Shown piece after piece: positions 43,691 through 51,265 of a stretch of 64,000 bases of DNA. The stretch's first letter is position 1. The number at the start of each line of letters is the position of its first letter. Source of the DNA: Streptomyces griseochromogenes (lineage in GTDB: Bacteria; Actinomycetota; Actinomycetes; Streptomycetales; Streptomycetaceae). The DNA lies in the NCBI RefSeq assembly GCF_001542625.1, contig NZ_CP016279.1:6076001-6140000 (forward strand). The letters run 5' to 3'. Both the position numbers and the translations under genes were made by a program. Under the pieces are notes generated by a model. It made no database searches. It was not told where the DNA came from and saw only the letters and a program-made list of their open reading frames with translations.

Positions 43691-43840
43691 GCGCGCGTAC
43701 GTCGTGTGCGTACGTCGTGTGCGTACGGCTGGTGCGTACGGCTGGTGCGTACGTCCAGTCCGTACGGCCAGTGCGTACGTGCAGCCCGTACGGCTGGTGC
43801 GTACGTTCCATCCGTACGGCGGGTGTGCGGGCGTACGGCC
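43691..43840. repeat. 13-bp phased tandem array with CGTACG core
   Basis: CGTACG occurs at 43696, 43709, 43722, 43735, 43748, 43761, 43774, 43787, 43800 and 43813, that is ten copies exactly 13 bases apart, then once more at 43832. The 7-base spacers vary around gctggtg (tcgtgtg, gctggtg, gccagtg, tccagtc). Thirteen is not a multiple of three, so the array is not a coding repeat. It fills the region between the Met-rich membrane gene and the SigC-like gene, upstream of the latter. Possible roles are an iterated regulator-binding site or a variable tandem repeat. Confidence 0.9.
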
Positions 43841-43882
43841 GAGGCCCGAGGCGCACAGGGCGCCCCGGGGTACCGGCTGTCG

Positions 43883-44566
43883 TCAGGCGACAGCGACCCC
43901 TGCGGGCGGACCCCGCGAGATGATCGAGTGAACGAGGAGGAGAAGCCGTGGCGCCCGGTGCGAGCGCCGGCGGCGAAGCCGCGGACACGGGCGGACCGGT
44001 GTGACGGGCAGGGCGAGCAGCAGCCGCAGCGGCGCCGCCAGCCAGGCGGCGACAGCCCGCAGGATGCGGAACGCCGCCCTCTCGCCGCACGCGAGCCACA
44101 GGCCGCACAACACCGCGGCGAGCAGGTGCGCGGCGAACATGCCGAACGACGAGGAGCCGCCGCCCATCGAGTGCCCCATGTGCGCCATCTGGCCCATGTG
44201 GCCCGTATGACTCATGCCACCCATGTTCATGGTGCCCATGTCCATGGAATCCATCGGCATCGAGCCCATGGCCGTGGAGACCGGGCCGCCGGAGGCCGAC
44301 TGGGCGAGCGAGAACGCCTCGTGCAGCGCTGTCTGGGCGACGACCACGACCGTCACGATCAGGGGCAGGCCGCGCTCCCGGCCCGCCAGCGACCAGCCGG
44401 CGGCACCGGTCACGGCCACGCCGGCGGCCAGCGCCCACCAGGGCACGTGCCGACCGGACATCATGACGTGGCCCAGGGCAGCGAGCAGCACGCATACGGC
44501 CGCGAACACCGCGGCCCGTACCGTGCGAGAACACCACCCTGCAGTCATGGCGCCCCATCTTCGCAT
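43883..44566 (-). CDS. Met/His-rich multi-pass membrane protein
   Basis: A 227-residue membrane protein with hydrophobic helices at about residues 15-35, 42-60, 65-80 and 140-185. Between the third and fourth helices a loop runs SMPMDSMDMGTMNMGGM then SHTGHMGQMAHMGHSMGGG, with more than a dozen Met and several His. Such loops bind Cu(I)/Ag(I). The short tail is Arg-rich. I do not recognise a named family. It lies just downstream of the PCuAC/CopA operon on the same strand, and a copper-handling role is inferred. ATGs at 44584 and 44548 are alternative starts. Confidence 0.75.
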   Translation of the reverse strand: MRRWGAMTAGWCSRTVRAAVFAAVCVLLAALGHVMMSGRHVPWWALAAGVAVTGAAGWSLAGRERGLPLIVTVVVVAQTALHEAFSLAQSASGGPVSTAMGSMPMDSMDMGTMNMGGMSHTGHMGQMAHMGHSMGGGSSSFGMFAAHLLAAVLCGLWLACGERAAFRILRAVAAWLAAPLRLLLALPVTPVRPCPRLRRRRSHRAPRLLLLVHSIISRGPPAGVAVA

Positions 44567-44716
44567 CCGGGCCTTCGTCGTCATGCCTCGGTACGGGCAT
44601 TCCCCCTCCCCTCGACTCAACCAACGCCATGTGATCCAGAACACAGCAACTGGCGGGAACCGATGACAGGTTGGCGCCGACCTCTGTCCCGGAGCCGGTT
44701 GTGCCTGCCGTCGTGC

Positions 44717-45238
44717 TCAGCCGGCCGTCGCGCTCGGACGGATCACCACCGCGAGCACCTCGACCGCCCCGCCGCGCTCGAAGTGCAGGGTGAACGGCAC
44801 GAGGTCGCCGGCCCGCCAGCGGGCGCCGGCACGCAGGTTCACGTCCAGGCCGTGCGGTGCCATGGTCAGCACACGGCCCGCCAGGACGACGGCGGAGTCC
44901 ACGTCCGTCTTGGCTGCGGCTCCCGAGCCGGTGCCGCGGTGCCGGCTGAGCGTGACCTCGCCGTCGGCGCGGGAAGAGGTGACCCGCACCAGCCGGTCGT
45001 TCGCGCCGCCCGCGTTGGTGATGTCGAAGAACGCGGCCGTCTCCGTGCTGTCGCCGTACGGCAGCAGGACCCGCGCGTTCGAGACGGTGATCCGGGCCGG
45101 ACTGCCCGCTCGTCCGGCGCCGGTCCAGGCCGTCAGGCCGCCCAGGGCGAGGACGCACGCGGCGACGGGCGCGAGGGCGGCGAGGAAGGCGTCGGCCAGC
45201 CGGCGCGGGGTGGGGTGCCAGGGGCTGCGCTCGCTCAT
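44717..45238 (-). CDS. PCuAC-type copper chaperone, atypical metal site
   Basis: A 173-residue envelope protein with an N-terminal membrane segment (AALAPVAACVLALGGLTAW) and a PCuAC-like domain (AAFFDITNAGGANDRLVRVTSS ... VLTMAPHGLDVNLRAGARWRAGDLVPFTLHFERGG). PCuAC proteins deliver Cu(I) to oxidases. The usual site H-x10-M-x21-H-x-M is only partly visible: SRH and TMAPH remain, but the last HxM reads HGL, so copper affinity may differ. The start ATG overlaps the stop of the copper ATPase gene as ATGA, showing cotranslation. Confidence 0.82.
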   Translation of the reverse strand: MSERSPWHPTPRRLADAFLAALAPVAACVLALGGLTAWTGAGRAGSPARITVSNARVLLPYGDSTETAAFFDITNAGGANDRLVRVTSSRADGEVTLSRHRGTGSGAAAKTDVDSAVVLAGRVLTMAPHGLDVNLRAGARWRAGDLVPFTLHFERGGAVEVLAVVIRPSATAG

Positions 45239-47508
45239 CGGACGCGCCTCCCCGCGGTCGACGGCTGCCAGCTGCGCAGCCGCAGGCTGTTGCCGACCAC
45301 GAGCAGCGAGCTGACCGACATGGCCGCCGCGGCGACCATCGGGGTGAGCAGACCCACCAGCGCGAGCGGCACGGTCACCAGGTTGTACCCGAACGCCCAC
45401 GCCAGGTTGGCCCGGATCGTGGCCAGGGTGCGCCGGGCAAGACGAACAGCGTCGGCGAGAGCCTCGATGTCGCCGCGCACCAGCGTCACGTCGGCGGCCC
45501 CGATGGCCGCGTCCGTGCCGCCGCCCATGGCGATGCCGAGGTCGGCGCCGGCCAGCGCGGCGGCGTCGTTCACACCGTCGCCGATGACCGCGACCCGGTG
45601 GCCGCGCCGCTGGAGGTCTCCCACCAGAGCGGCCTTGTCCTCGGGCGTGCAGCGGGCGTGCACCTCGTCGATGCCCAGCTCCGCGGCGACCGCCCGTGCG
45701 GGTGCCTCGCGGTCGCCGGTGGCGAGCACCGGCCGCACACCCAGGCGCCGCAGCCGGTCGACGGCCCGGTAGGCCCCGGGGCGTACGACGTCGCCGACCT
45801 CGATCAGGGCCTCGGCCGCGCCGTCGACCCGGACCAGGACCGGCGTGTGCGCGGCCGCCTCCGCCACGGGCAGGGCGTCGGCCAGCGCCCCGGGCAGTTC
45901 GTCGTCGGGGGCGAGGACTTCGACCAGGCGGCCCTCGACCCGCCCCCGCACTCCCCGGCCCGGCTGTGCTTGGAAGTCGTGCACGGCGGGCAGCGGCTGC
46001 CCCGGGTGGGCGGCGATCGCCCGGCCGAGGGGATGCTCGGAGCCCTGCTCGACCGCCCCGGCCAGCCGCAGCACCGCGTCCTTCCCGAGCCCGCCGGGCA
46101 GGGCGGTGACCCGGGTGACACTCATGTGGCCCGAGGTGAGAGTGCCGGTCTTGTCCAGCACGACGGTGTCGAGGTGCCTGAGTCCCTCCAGGGCCTGCGG
46201 ACCACTGACGAGAACGCCCAGTTGGGCCCCTCGGCCGGTGGCGGCCAGCAGTGCCGTCGGGGTCGCCAGACCCAGCGCACACGGGCATGCCACCACCAGG
46301 ACGGCCACGCCGGCCGTGACGGCCGCCTGTGCGTCGGCGCCGGCGCCGAGCCAGAACCCGAGCGTGGTGACGGCCAGCGCCAGCACGACCGGTACGAAGA
46401 CACCCGCGACCGAGTCGGCCAGCCGCTGCGCCCTCGCCTTGCCCGCCTGCGCCTCGGTCACCAGCCGGGTGATCCGGGCGAGCCGGGTGTCCGCTCCCAC
46501 GGCCGTGGCCCGTACGCGCAGCAGTCCGCCGGCGTTGACGGCCCCGCCGGGCACCGTGTCGCCGGGCCCGGCCTCGACCGGCTCGCTCTCCCCCGTGACC
46601 AGGGACAGATCCACCGCCGACCTGCCCTCCACCACCTCGCCGTCGGTGGCGACCCGCTCTCCGGGCCGCACGACGAAGACCTGACCCACCGCCAAGTTCT
46701 CGATGCGCACGAGGCGTTCGCGATCACCGTCGCGTACCGTCACCTCCTTGAGGGTGAGTTCGGCCAGCGACCGCAGCGCGTCCCCGGTCCCGCGCCGAGC
46801 CCGTGCCTCCAGGAACCGGCCCGCCAGCACGAACAGCGGTACGCCGACGGCCGCTTCGAGATAGAGGTGCGCGGGCCCTTCGGAGGCGGCGGGCAGCAGG
46901 GTGAACGGCATCCGCATTCCCGGACCCCCGGCGCCGCCCAGGAACAGCGCGTAGGCCGACCAGGCGAAGGAGGCCAGCACGCCGAGCGAGACGAGGGTGT
47001 CCATGGTCGCGGCCGAGTGCCGCAGCCCGCGAGCCGCGCGCGTGTGGAAGGGCCAGGCACCCCACACGGCGACCGGGGCCGCGAGGGCGAAGCACAGCCA
47101 CTGCCAGTCACGGAACTGCAGGGCGGGCACCATCGACAGCACCAGCACGGGCGCCGCGAGCAGCGTGGTGACCAGCAGCCGGTCCCGCTCCCCCCGTGTC
47201 TCCCCGGCCGCTTCGGTTTCCTTCCGCCGCGCCTGCCCGGCCGCTTCGCCGCCCTCCCGCGCCCGCTCCTCGGGCGGCTGGGAGATCGCGGCCGTGTACC
47301 CGGCCTTCTCCACGGTGGCGACGAGCTCTTCGGGGCTGATGCCCGGCGGGTGGCTCACCCGGGCCCGACCGGTGGCCAGATTGACGACCGCCGTGACCCC
47401 GTCCAGCCTGCCGAGCTTCTTCTCGACCCGCTGCACGCAGGCCGCGCAGGTCATGCCGCCCACGGTCAGGTCGGTGGTCACCAGGGCGACATCGGCTTCC
47501 GTGCCCAT
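45235..47508 (-). CDS. copA: Copper-translocating P1B-type ATPase
   Basis: A 757-residue membrane pump for Cu(I). An N-terminal heavy-metal domain carries GGMTCAAC (C21, C24). The membrane metal site is ACPCALGLATP, phosphorylation is at DKTGTLTSG, the hinge is GDGVNDAAALAGADLG, and the last helices have AFGYNLVTVPLA and AAMSVSSLLVVGNSLRLR. The YN and MxxSS pattern marks the P1B-1 Cu(I) group, most members of which export copper. It is the middle gene of a coupled trio: its start shares a base with the upstream small gene's stop, and its stop overlaps the PCuAC start. Confidence 0.93.
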   Translation of the reverse strand: MGTEADVALVTTDLTVGGMTCAACVQRVEKKLGRLDGVTAVVNLATGRARVSHPPGISPEELVATVEKAGYTAAISQPPEERAREGGEAAGQARRKETEAAGETRGERDRLLVTTLLAAPVLVLSMVPALQFRDWQWLCFALAAPVAVWGAWPFHTRAARGLRHSAATMDTLVSLGVLASFAWSAYALFLGGAGGPGMRMPFTLLPAASEGPAHLYLEAAVGVPLFVLAGRFLEARARRGTGDALRSLAELTLKEVTVRDGDRERLVRIENLAVGQVFVVRPGERVATDGEVVEGRSAVDLSLVTGESEPVEAGPGDTVPGGAVNAGGLLRVRATAVGADTRLARITRLVTEAQAGKARAQRLADSVAGVFVPVVLALAVTTLGFWLGAGADAQAAVTAGVAVLVVACPCALGLATPTALLAATGRGAQLGVLVSGPQALEGLRHLDTVVLDKTGTLTSGHMSVTRVTALPGGLGKDAVLRLAGAVEQGSEHPLGRAIAAHPGQPLPAVHDFQAQPGRGVRGRVEGRLVEVLAPDDELPGALADALPVAEAAAHTPVLVRVDGAAEALIEVGDVVRPGAYRAVDRLRRLGVRPVLATGDREAPARAVAAELGIDEVHARCTPEDKAALVGDLQRRGHRVAVIGDGVNDAAALAGADLGIAMGGGTDAAIGAADVTLVRGDIEALADAVRLARRTLATIRANLAWAFGYNLVTVPLALVGLLTPMVAAAAMSVSSLLVVGNSLRLRSWQPSTAGRRVR

Positions 47509-47747
47509 CAGTGGCTTCCCCCGTGCATGTCCCCCATGTCGTCGGTGCCCGAGCCGTCGCCGCCGCGGCCGGTACCGGTGCCGGTGCCGTGCATGCCGGG
47601 GGCGACGGGTCCCGCCGCGGCGCCGACGGCGTACGACAGCGTGAACAGCAGGGCCAGCAGCAGAAGGAACCCGCACAGGGCGGGCGGGGGCACCGCTCGA
47701 CGCAGGACCGCACCCGCGCCGGAGGGATTCTGCCGGGACTCGTCCAT
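47508..47747 (-). CDS. Small Met/His membrane peptide, first gene of copper operon
   Basis: A 79-residue protein with one membrane helix (LCGFLLLLALLFTLSYAVGA) at about 25-45 and a tail ending TDDMGDMHGGSH, plus PGMHG just after the helix. The Met/His clusters suggest Cu(I) binding at the outer face. ATG at 47747 has GGAGAAG 8 bases upstream. Its TGA shares one base with the CopA ATG (TGATG), so the two are coupled. I do not recognise a family. Confidence 0.75.
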   Translation of the reverse strand: MDESRQNPSGAGAVLRRAVPPPALCGFLLLLALLFTLSYAVGAAAGPVAPGMHGTGTGTGRGGDGSGTDDMGDMHGGSH

Positions 47748-47899
47748 CAAGCGCTTCTCCAGATCACGTCGTACGGCTCCCCGGGTCGGGGCCGTGGCGC
47801 TTCAGGAGTCGGGCCGTCGACGGGCCGGGTTCCGGAACACGGGTATGGCGCGCGTCACGCGGGGTGTCATCGGGTCGACGTGCCGTCGGAGCGAGGCTG

Positions 47900-48553
47900 T
47901 CACAGGCCGGCGAGACTGCTCTCGGGATCCCGGTCGCCGAGGGCTTCGCCCTCGATGGCGCCGGGATCACGTCCGGGTACGGACGACAGACGCGGCAGCA
48001 GACAGGCCCAGAACTCCACCATGCGTTCCTTAGAGAGCCAGTCGCGGTCCCGGCTGCCGAGCGCCTCGAAGCCGACCGTGGCGGCCACCACGGCGACGGC
48101 CACCCCCTCGGGCGAGACACCGTCCGTCAGCTCCCCCGTCCGCTGCGCCTGGCCGACCACATCGCGCACCCAGTCGTGCCACCAGTCCAGCACCGCGGCC
48201 CCGCCGTCGCGGGAAAGGTCACCGCTGAGAGCGAATCCGGCACGCACGACCGGATCGGTCGCGAACGTGACCACGAGACGGCGGATGGCGGCCACCAGCA
48301 CTTCGAGCGCGCTGCCGCCCGCACTCCGGCAGCACTCGGCCAGTTCCTCGACCCGGCGCGCCGCCACGGTCTCGATCTCGCCCGCCAGGGCGTCCTTGCT
48401 GGGGAAGTGGAAGTGCAGGGCGCCGGCGCTCACCCCGGCCCGTTTGCTGATCGCGGGCAGGGAGGCGCGGGCGTATCCGTCGTGGGCGAAGGCCTCCGCC
48501 GCCGCGAGGACGAGGGCCTGCCGTGTGCGAGCCGCCCGGACCTGCTTCACCAT
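47900..48553 (-). CDS. ScbR/ArpA-like TetR regulator (second receptor homologue)
   Basis: A 217-residue TetR protein. The DNA-binding part (LPAISKRAGVSAGALHFHFPSKDALAGEI) has the GALxFHFxSKxxL signature of gamma-butyrolactone-type receptors. The ligand domain keeps the family Trp residues (LDWWHDWVRDV), but whether it binds a hormone is uncertain; many Streptomyces carry pseudo-receptors of this type beside a true receptor. An ARE-like sequence at 48608-48632 lies upstream, suggesting cross- or autoregulation with the receptor at 50189-50872. Confidence 0.85.
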   Translation of the reverse strand: MVKQVRAARTRQALVLAAAEAFAHDGYARASLPAISKRAGVSAGALHFHFPSKDALAGEIETVAARRVEELAECCRSAGGSALEVLVAAIRRLVVTFATDPVVRAGFALSGDLSRDGGAAVLDWWHDWVRDVVGQAQRTGELTDGVSPEGVAVAVVAATVGFEALGSRDRDWLSKERMVEFWACLLPRLSSVPGRDPGAIEGEALGDRDPESSLAGL

Positions 48554-48607
48554 GACGCTCTCCTCCTGGACCTGCGCGGATGCGGATCCGGATCCCTCAG
48601 ACCCCGG

Positions 48608-48632
48608 ATAACCGCACGTTCAGTATGTTTAT
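48608..48632. promoter_or_regulatory. ARE-like site upstream of second receptor homologue
   Basis: The stretch includes AACCGCACGTTCAGTATGTT, resembling autoregulatory elements bound by ArpA/ScbR-type receptors (A-x-ACC ... GGT-x-TGTTT). It lies about 55-80 bases before the ATG at 48553. The match is by eye only. Confidence 0.45.
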
Positions 48633-48702
48633 GAGGCTTCGGCGCGGCAAGACCTGACGGGACGCCGGTGCAAAAACACCGAGGGGCGGCACTTGGGAAC
48701 TA

Positions 48703-48724
48703 CCAAACCGCGTGCCTGGTTTGG
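48703..48724. terminator. Inverted repeat downstream of P450 gene
   Basis: CCAAACC (48703-48709) and GGTTTGG (48718-48724) are perfect 7-bp arms around an 8-base loop, about 110 bases past the P450 stop on the minus strand. It could be a terminator. Its CAAACC/GGTTTG arms also resemble half ARE sites, so an operator is an alternative. Confidence 0.4.
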
Positions 48725-48830
48725 GTGACTCGTGAGCGAGGGACCGTGTACGGCGATGTGAACGCCGGGGAACGCGGAAGTCCGCGGCCCTCGGCGGGCA
48801 GCGGACTTCCGGCGGCACCGTGACCCGCGC

Positions 48831-50069
48831 TCAGGACGCGGACGGACGCAGCACCACGGGCAGCGACCGGTACCCGTTCAGCATGAAGGTCGGAAGCGGC
48901 GCCAACTCCTCGGGCGCGCAGGCCAGTCGCGCGTCCGGGAACAGCTCGAAGAGCCGGGAGAGGGCGGAGGCGGCCTCGATCTCGCCGAGCGGTGCGCCGA
49001 GGCAGCGGTGCGGTCCGTGGCCGAAGCCGAGGACGTCGCGGTCGGCCGTGCGCAGCAGGTCGAAGCGGTCCGCGTCCGGCCCGTGCCGGTCGGTCTCGTG
49101 GCCGCCCGCCGCGAAGTTGACGAGAATGCAGTCGCCCTTGCGGATCCGCACCCCGTCCAGGTCGATGTCCTCCACCGCGAACCGCATCGGCGCGTACGCG
49201 CCGGGCGTGTGCATCCGCATGGTCTCGGCTATCACGTCCGGCCAGCCGGCCCGGCCCTCGCGCACGTGGGCCAGTTGCTCGGGGTGGGTCAGCAGGGCGC
49301 CGGCCGCGTTGGTGATGAGGGTGGCGGTGGTGTCCTGGCCGGCGGCGATGAACATGAAGAGCGAGCCGAGCAGTTCGTCCTCGCTGAGCCGGTCGCCGTG
49401 GTCGCGGGCCGCGATCAGCGAACTGGTCAGGTCGTCGCCCGGCCGCTCCCGCTTGGCCTTCACCAGGGTCGCGAGCCGCCCGAAGGCCTCCAGCCGTGCG
49501 GCCTCCATCTCCTGGGCGGGGACGGTGGAGCTGAACACCGTGCTCAGCGCCGCGGACAGGGCGTCCGTCTCGGCTCCGTGGGGCACACCGAACAGCTCGC
49601 AGATGACCCGCAGCGGCAGCACCTCCGCGTACGCGGTGCGCAGGTCGACCTGTGTGCCGGGAGCGAGGGCGGCGAATCTGCCCAGCAGCTCGGCCGACAG
49701 CTCCTCCACCCGGGGACGCAGCGCCTCGGAGCGCCGCGCCGTGAACGCCCCGGCCACCAGCCGGCGCAGCCTGGTGTGATGCTCGCCGTAGGCGAACAGC
49801 ATGTTCTCGTTGGCCACCCACGGGTAGAGCGGCCACTCCTCTGTGATCTTTCCCTCGATGAACGCGGGCCAGTGCAGACGGGCGCTGCGCGAGACACGGG
49901 GGTCGGTCAGCAGCCGCTCCACGTATTTCTGCTGTACGACGGCCCAGGCGAGTACCCCTCCGGGCAGCTCCACCGGGACCGCGGGACCTTGGGCACGCAG
50001 CGTCGCTGCCTCCCCCATGTGGTCCTGGCCCATCAGGTCCAAGGCGTACGGGCAGGCGGTGTTTTCCAT
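48831..50069 (-). CDS. Cytochrome P450, Cyp17 (avenolide)-like by context
   Basis: A 412-residue soluble P450. The I helix reads [19 protein letters not shown] with the acid-Thr pair intact, ExxR is [11 protein letters not shown], and the haem loop is [21 protein letters not shown] lies about 9 bases before the ATG. It follows the ArpA-type receptor gene on the same strand. With the divergent acyl-CoA oxidase it reproduces the cyp17-avaR1-aco set of S. avermitilis, in which Cyp17 hydroxylates the avenolide chain. The assignment to hormone synthesis is from context. Confidence 0.85.
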   Translation of the reverse strand: MENTACPYALDLMGQDHMGEAATLRAQGPAVPVELPGGVLAWAVVQQKYVERLLTDPRVSRSARLHWPAFIEGKITEEWPLYPWVANENMLFAYGEHHTRLRRLVAGAFTARRSEALRPRVEELSAELLGRFAALAPGTQVDLRTAYAEVLPLRVICELFGVPHGAETDALSAALSTVFSSTVPAQEMEAARLEAFGRLATLVKAKRERPGDDLTSSLIAARDHGDRLSEDELLGSLFMFIAAGQDTTATLITNAAGALLTHPEQLAHVREGRAGWPDVIAETMRMHTPGAYAPMRFAVEDIDLDGVRIRKGDCILVNFAAGGHETDRHGPDADRFDLLRTADRDVLGFGHGPHRCLGAPLGEIEAASALSRLFELFPDARLACAPEELAPLPTFMLNGYRSLPVVLRPSAS

Positions 50070-50188
50070 CGGTGTGCTCCCTGGGTCGGTCCTGCATCAC
50101 GTTGTTGAGTCGCGACGTGCCCATGGCAGCGATGTCCGCTCCCCGCACCCGGGATGCCCGCGTCCGTGACCCTCGGAGGCTTCCCGCT

Positions 50189-50872
50189 TCAGCCGGCCGC
50201 CGGAGCCTCCTCCGGTTCCCGACTCAGCTCCAGGGCCTCTTCGTAGACCCGTCTCCCGCGGTCCAGCGACATGTCCAGGCGTACCAGCACCGCGGGGACC
50301 GCGATGCTGGTCATCAGGTGCCGGTAGAGATCGACCACTCGCTCCATCAGGTCCGTGTGGTTGTTCATGATCTTGGACAGCACCTGGGCCCCGGTGAACG
50401 CGGCGACGAACGCCTTCGCCGCCGCCTCCACGTCGACCTGGGGCAGCAACTCCCCGTTCGCCTTCGCCCGTTCGAGCAGGTGGGCGTTGTAGTCGACCCA
50501 GGAGGCCATCGGTACCCGCCGGTCCAGCCCGTCGTGCGGTGAACCCTGGTCCACGGTCAGACGGATGCTGCCGCGCACCATGGGGTCACCCGTGCCGAGC
50601 AGATGCGCGAGGAGGAACCCGGCGTCGAGTCCTTCCTGGAGCACCAGTTCCCTGGGCGGCGAGTCCGGCACGGACTTCAGCTGGTCGGTCAGCACCGCCT
50701 GGGCGAGCTGTTCCTTGGAGGCGAAGTGGAAGTAGAGGGCACCCTTGGTGACGTTCGCCCGCTGGAGGATCTCCGAGATGGTCGCCGCCTCGTAGCCGAC
50801 GTCGGCGAAAACGTCGGCGGCTGCCACCAGGATGGTGCGCCTTGTCCTGATCGCTCGTTCCTGCAAGGCCAC
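50189..50872 (-). CDS. Gamma-butyrolactone/butenolide receptor, AvaR1/ScbR-like
   Basis: A 227-residue TetR-type repressor of the ArpA/ScbR/AvaR class. The N-terminal 60 residues (ATISEILQRANVTKGALYFHFASKEQL) match the family closely, and the ligand domain keeps the expected Trp (VPMASWVDYNAHLLERAKANGELLPQVD). Such proteins bind ARE operators and release them when the hormone binds. The start is GTG 50872 with GGAGG upstream. An ARE-like site (50914-50936) lies in its own promoter region and another in the promoter of the divergent acyl-CoA oxidase, as expected for a receptor controlling itself and hormone synthesis. Confidence 0.9.
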   Translation of the reverse strand: MALQERAIRTRRTILVAAADVFADVGYEAATISEILQRANVTKGALYFHFASKEQLAQAVLTDQLKSVPDSPPRELVLQEGLDAGFLLAHLLGTGDPMVRGSIRLTVDQGSPHDGLDRRVPMASWVDYNAHLLERAKANGELLPQVDVEAAAKAFVAAFTGAQVLSKIMNNHTDLMERVVDLYRHLMTSIAVPAVLVRLDMSLDRGRRVYEEALELSREPEEAPAAG

Positions 50873-50913
50873 GGCACATCCTCCGCACTGGCTTCACGGG
50901 CCGGTCGGCGACA

Positions 50914-50936
50914 AAAAGAAACCGACAGGTACGTAT
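50914..50936. promoter_or_regulatory. ARE-like site before receptor gene
   Basis: Read on the minus strand the site contains ATACGTACCTGTCGGTTTCT, close to ArpA/ScbR-type operators such as the scbR site. It lies 42-64 bases before the receptor GTG at 50872. Confidence 0.6.
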
Positions 50937-51027
50937 CCTGCCACCCCGCAAGATGGCCTTTCAAGCATGCACGTGTCCCCCTCCTCACCTTGCACGCGGT
51001 ATCCCCGGGCTGTCGCTGTCCGCCAGA

Positions 51028-51050
51028 ATAAAACCTGTCAGCCGGTATCT
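51028..51050. promoter_or_regulatory. ARE-like site in the middle of the divergent region
   Basis: The stretch AAAACCTGTCAGCCGGTATC on the plus strand has the AAACC ... CGGTAT spacing of autoregulatory elements. It lies roughly midway between the receptor and acyl-CoA oxidase genes. Confidence 0.5.
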
Positions 51051-51184
51051 CAACGTCAGAGCAGTACTTGCGCATACGGGAAAGCCCCGCCCGCCGGCGG
51101 AGAAGTCGAATCTCGTCTCTCACTTCACGGCCGGGCGGGATCGGCATGTCGTCCCAGTTCAGCCGCCGTTGGCAGAAACTTGGC

Positions 51185-51214
51185 TTGATAAGCAAACCGG
51201 GAGGTCCGTATCTT
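51185..51214 (+). promoter_or_regulatory. aco-like promoter with embedded ARE
   Basis: TTGATA (51185-51190) and TATCTT (51209-51214), spaced by 18 bases, form a plausible sigma-70-type promoter 52 bases before the oxidase ATG. The space between is an ARE-like sequence; on the minus strand it reads GATACGGACCTCCCGGTTTG. Receptor binding here would directly block the polymerase. Confidence 0.6.
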
Positions 51215-51265
51215 CTTGGTCTGCACATCCCAACCCTTCCGGATCTGCGACTACTGGAGAGGGTC

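Noticed and set aside
43691-43840. CGTACG array as a CRISPR or a coding repeat
   Set aside because: Units are 13 bases with a 6-base conserved core, far too short for CRISPR, and 13 is not divisible by three, so translated frames change at every unit.
47748-47899. CsoR-type copper operator before the copper operon
   Set aside because: GGGTAT and GGGGTG occur, but not as the expected inverted ATACCC/GGGTAT pair.
45598-48033. Long plus-strand open frame opposite the copper ATPase gene
   Set aside because: It is low-complexity, spans several genes on the other strand, and lacks any motif; the opposite strand has a complete P1B ATPase.
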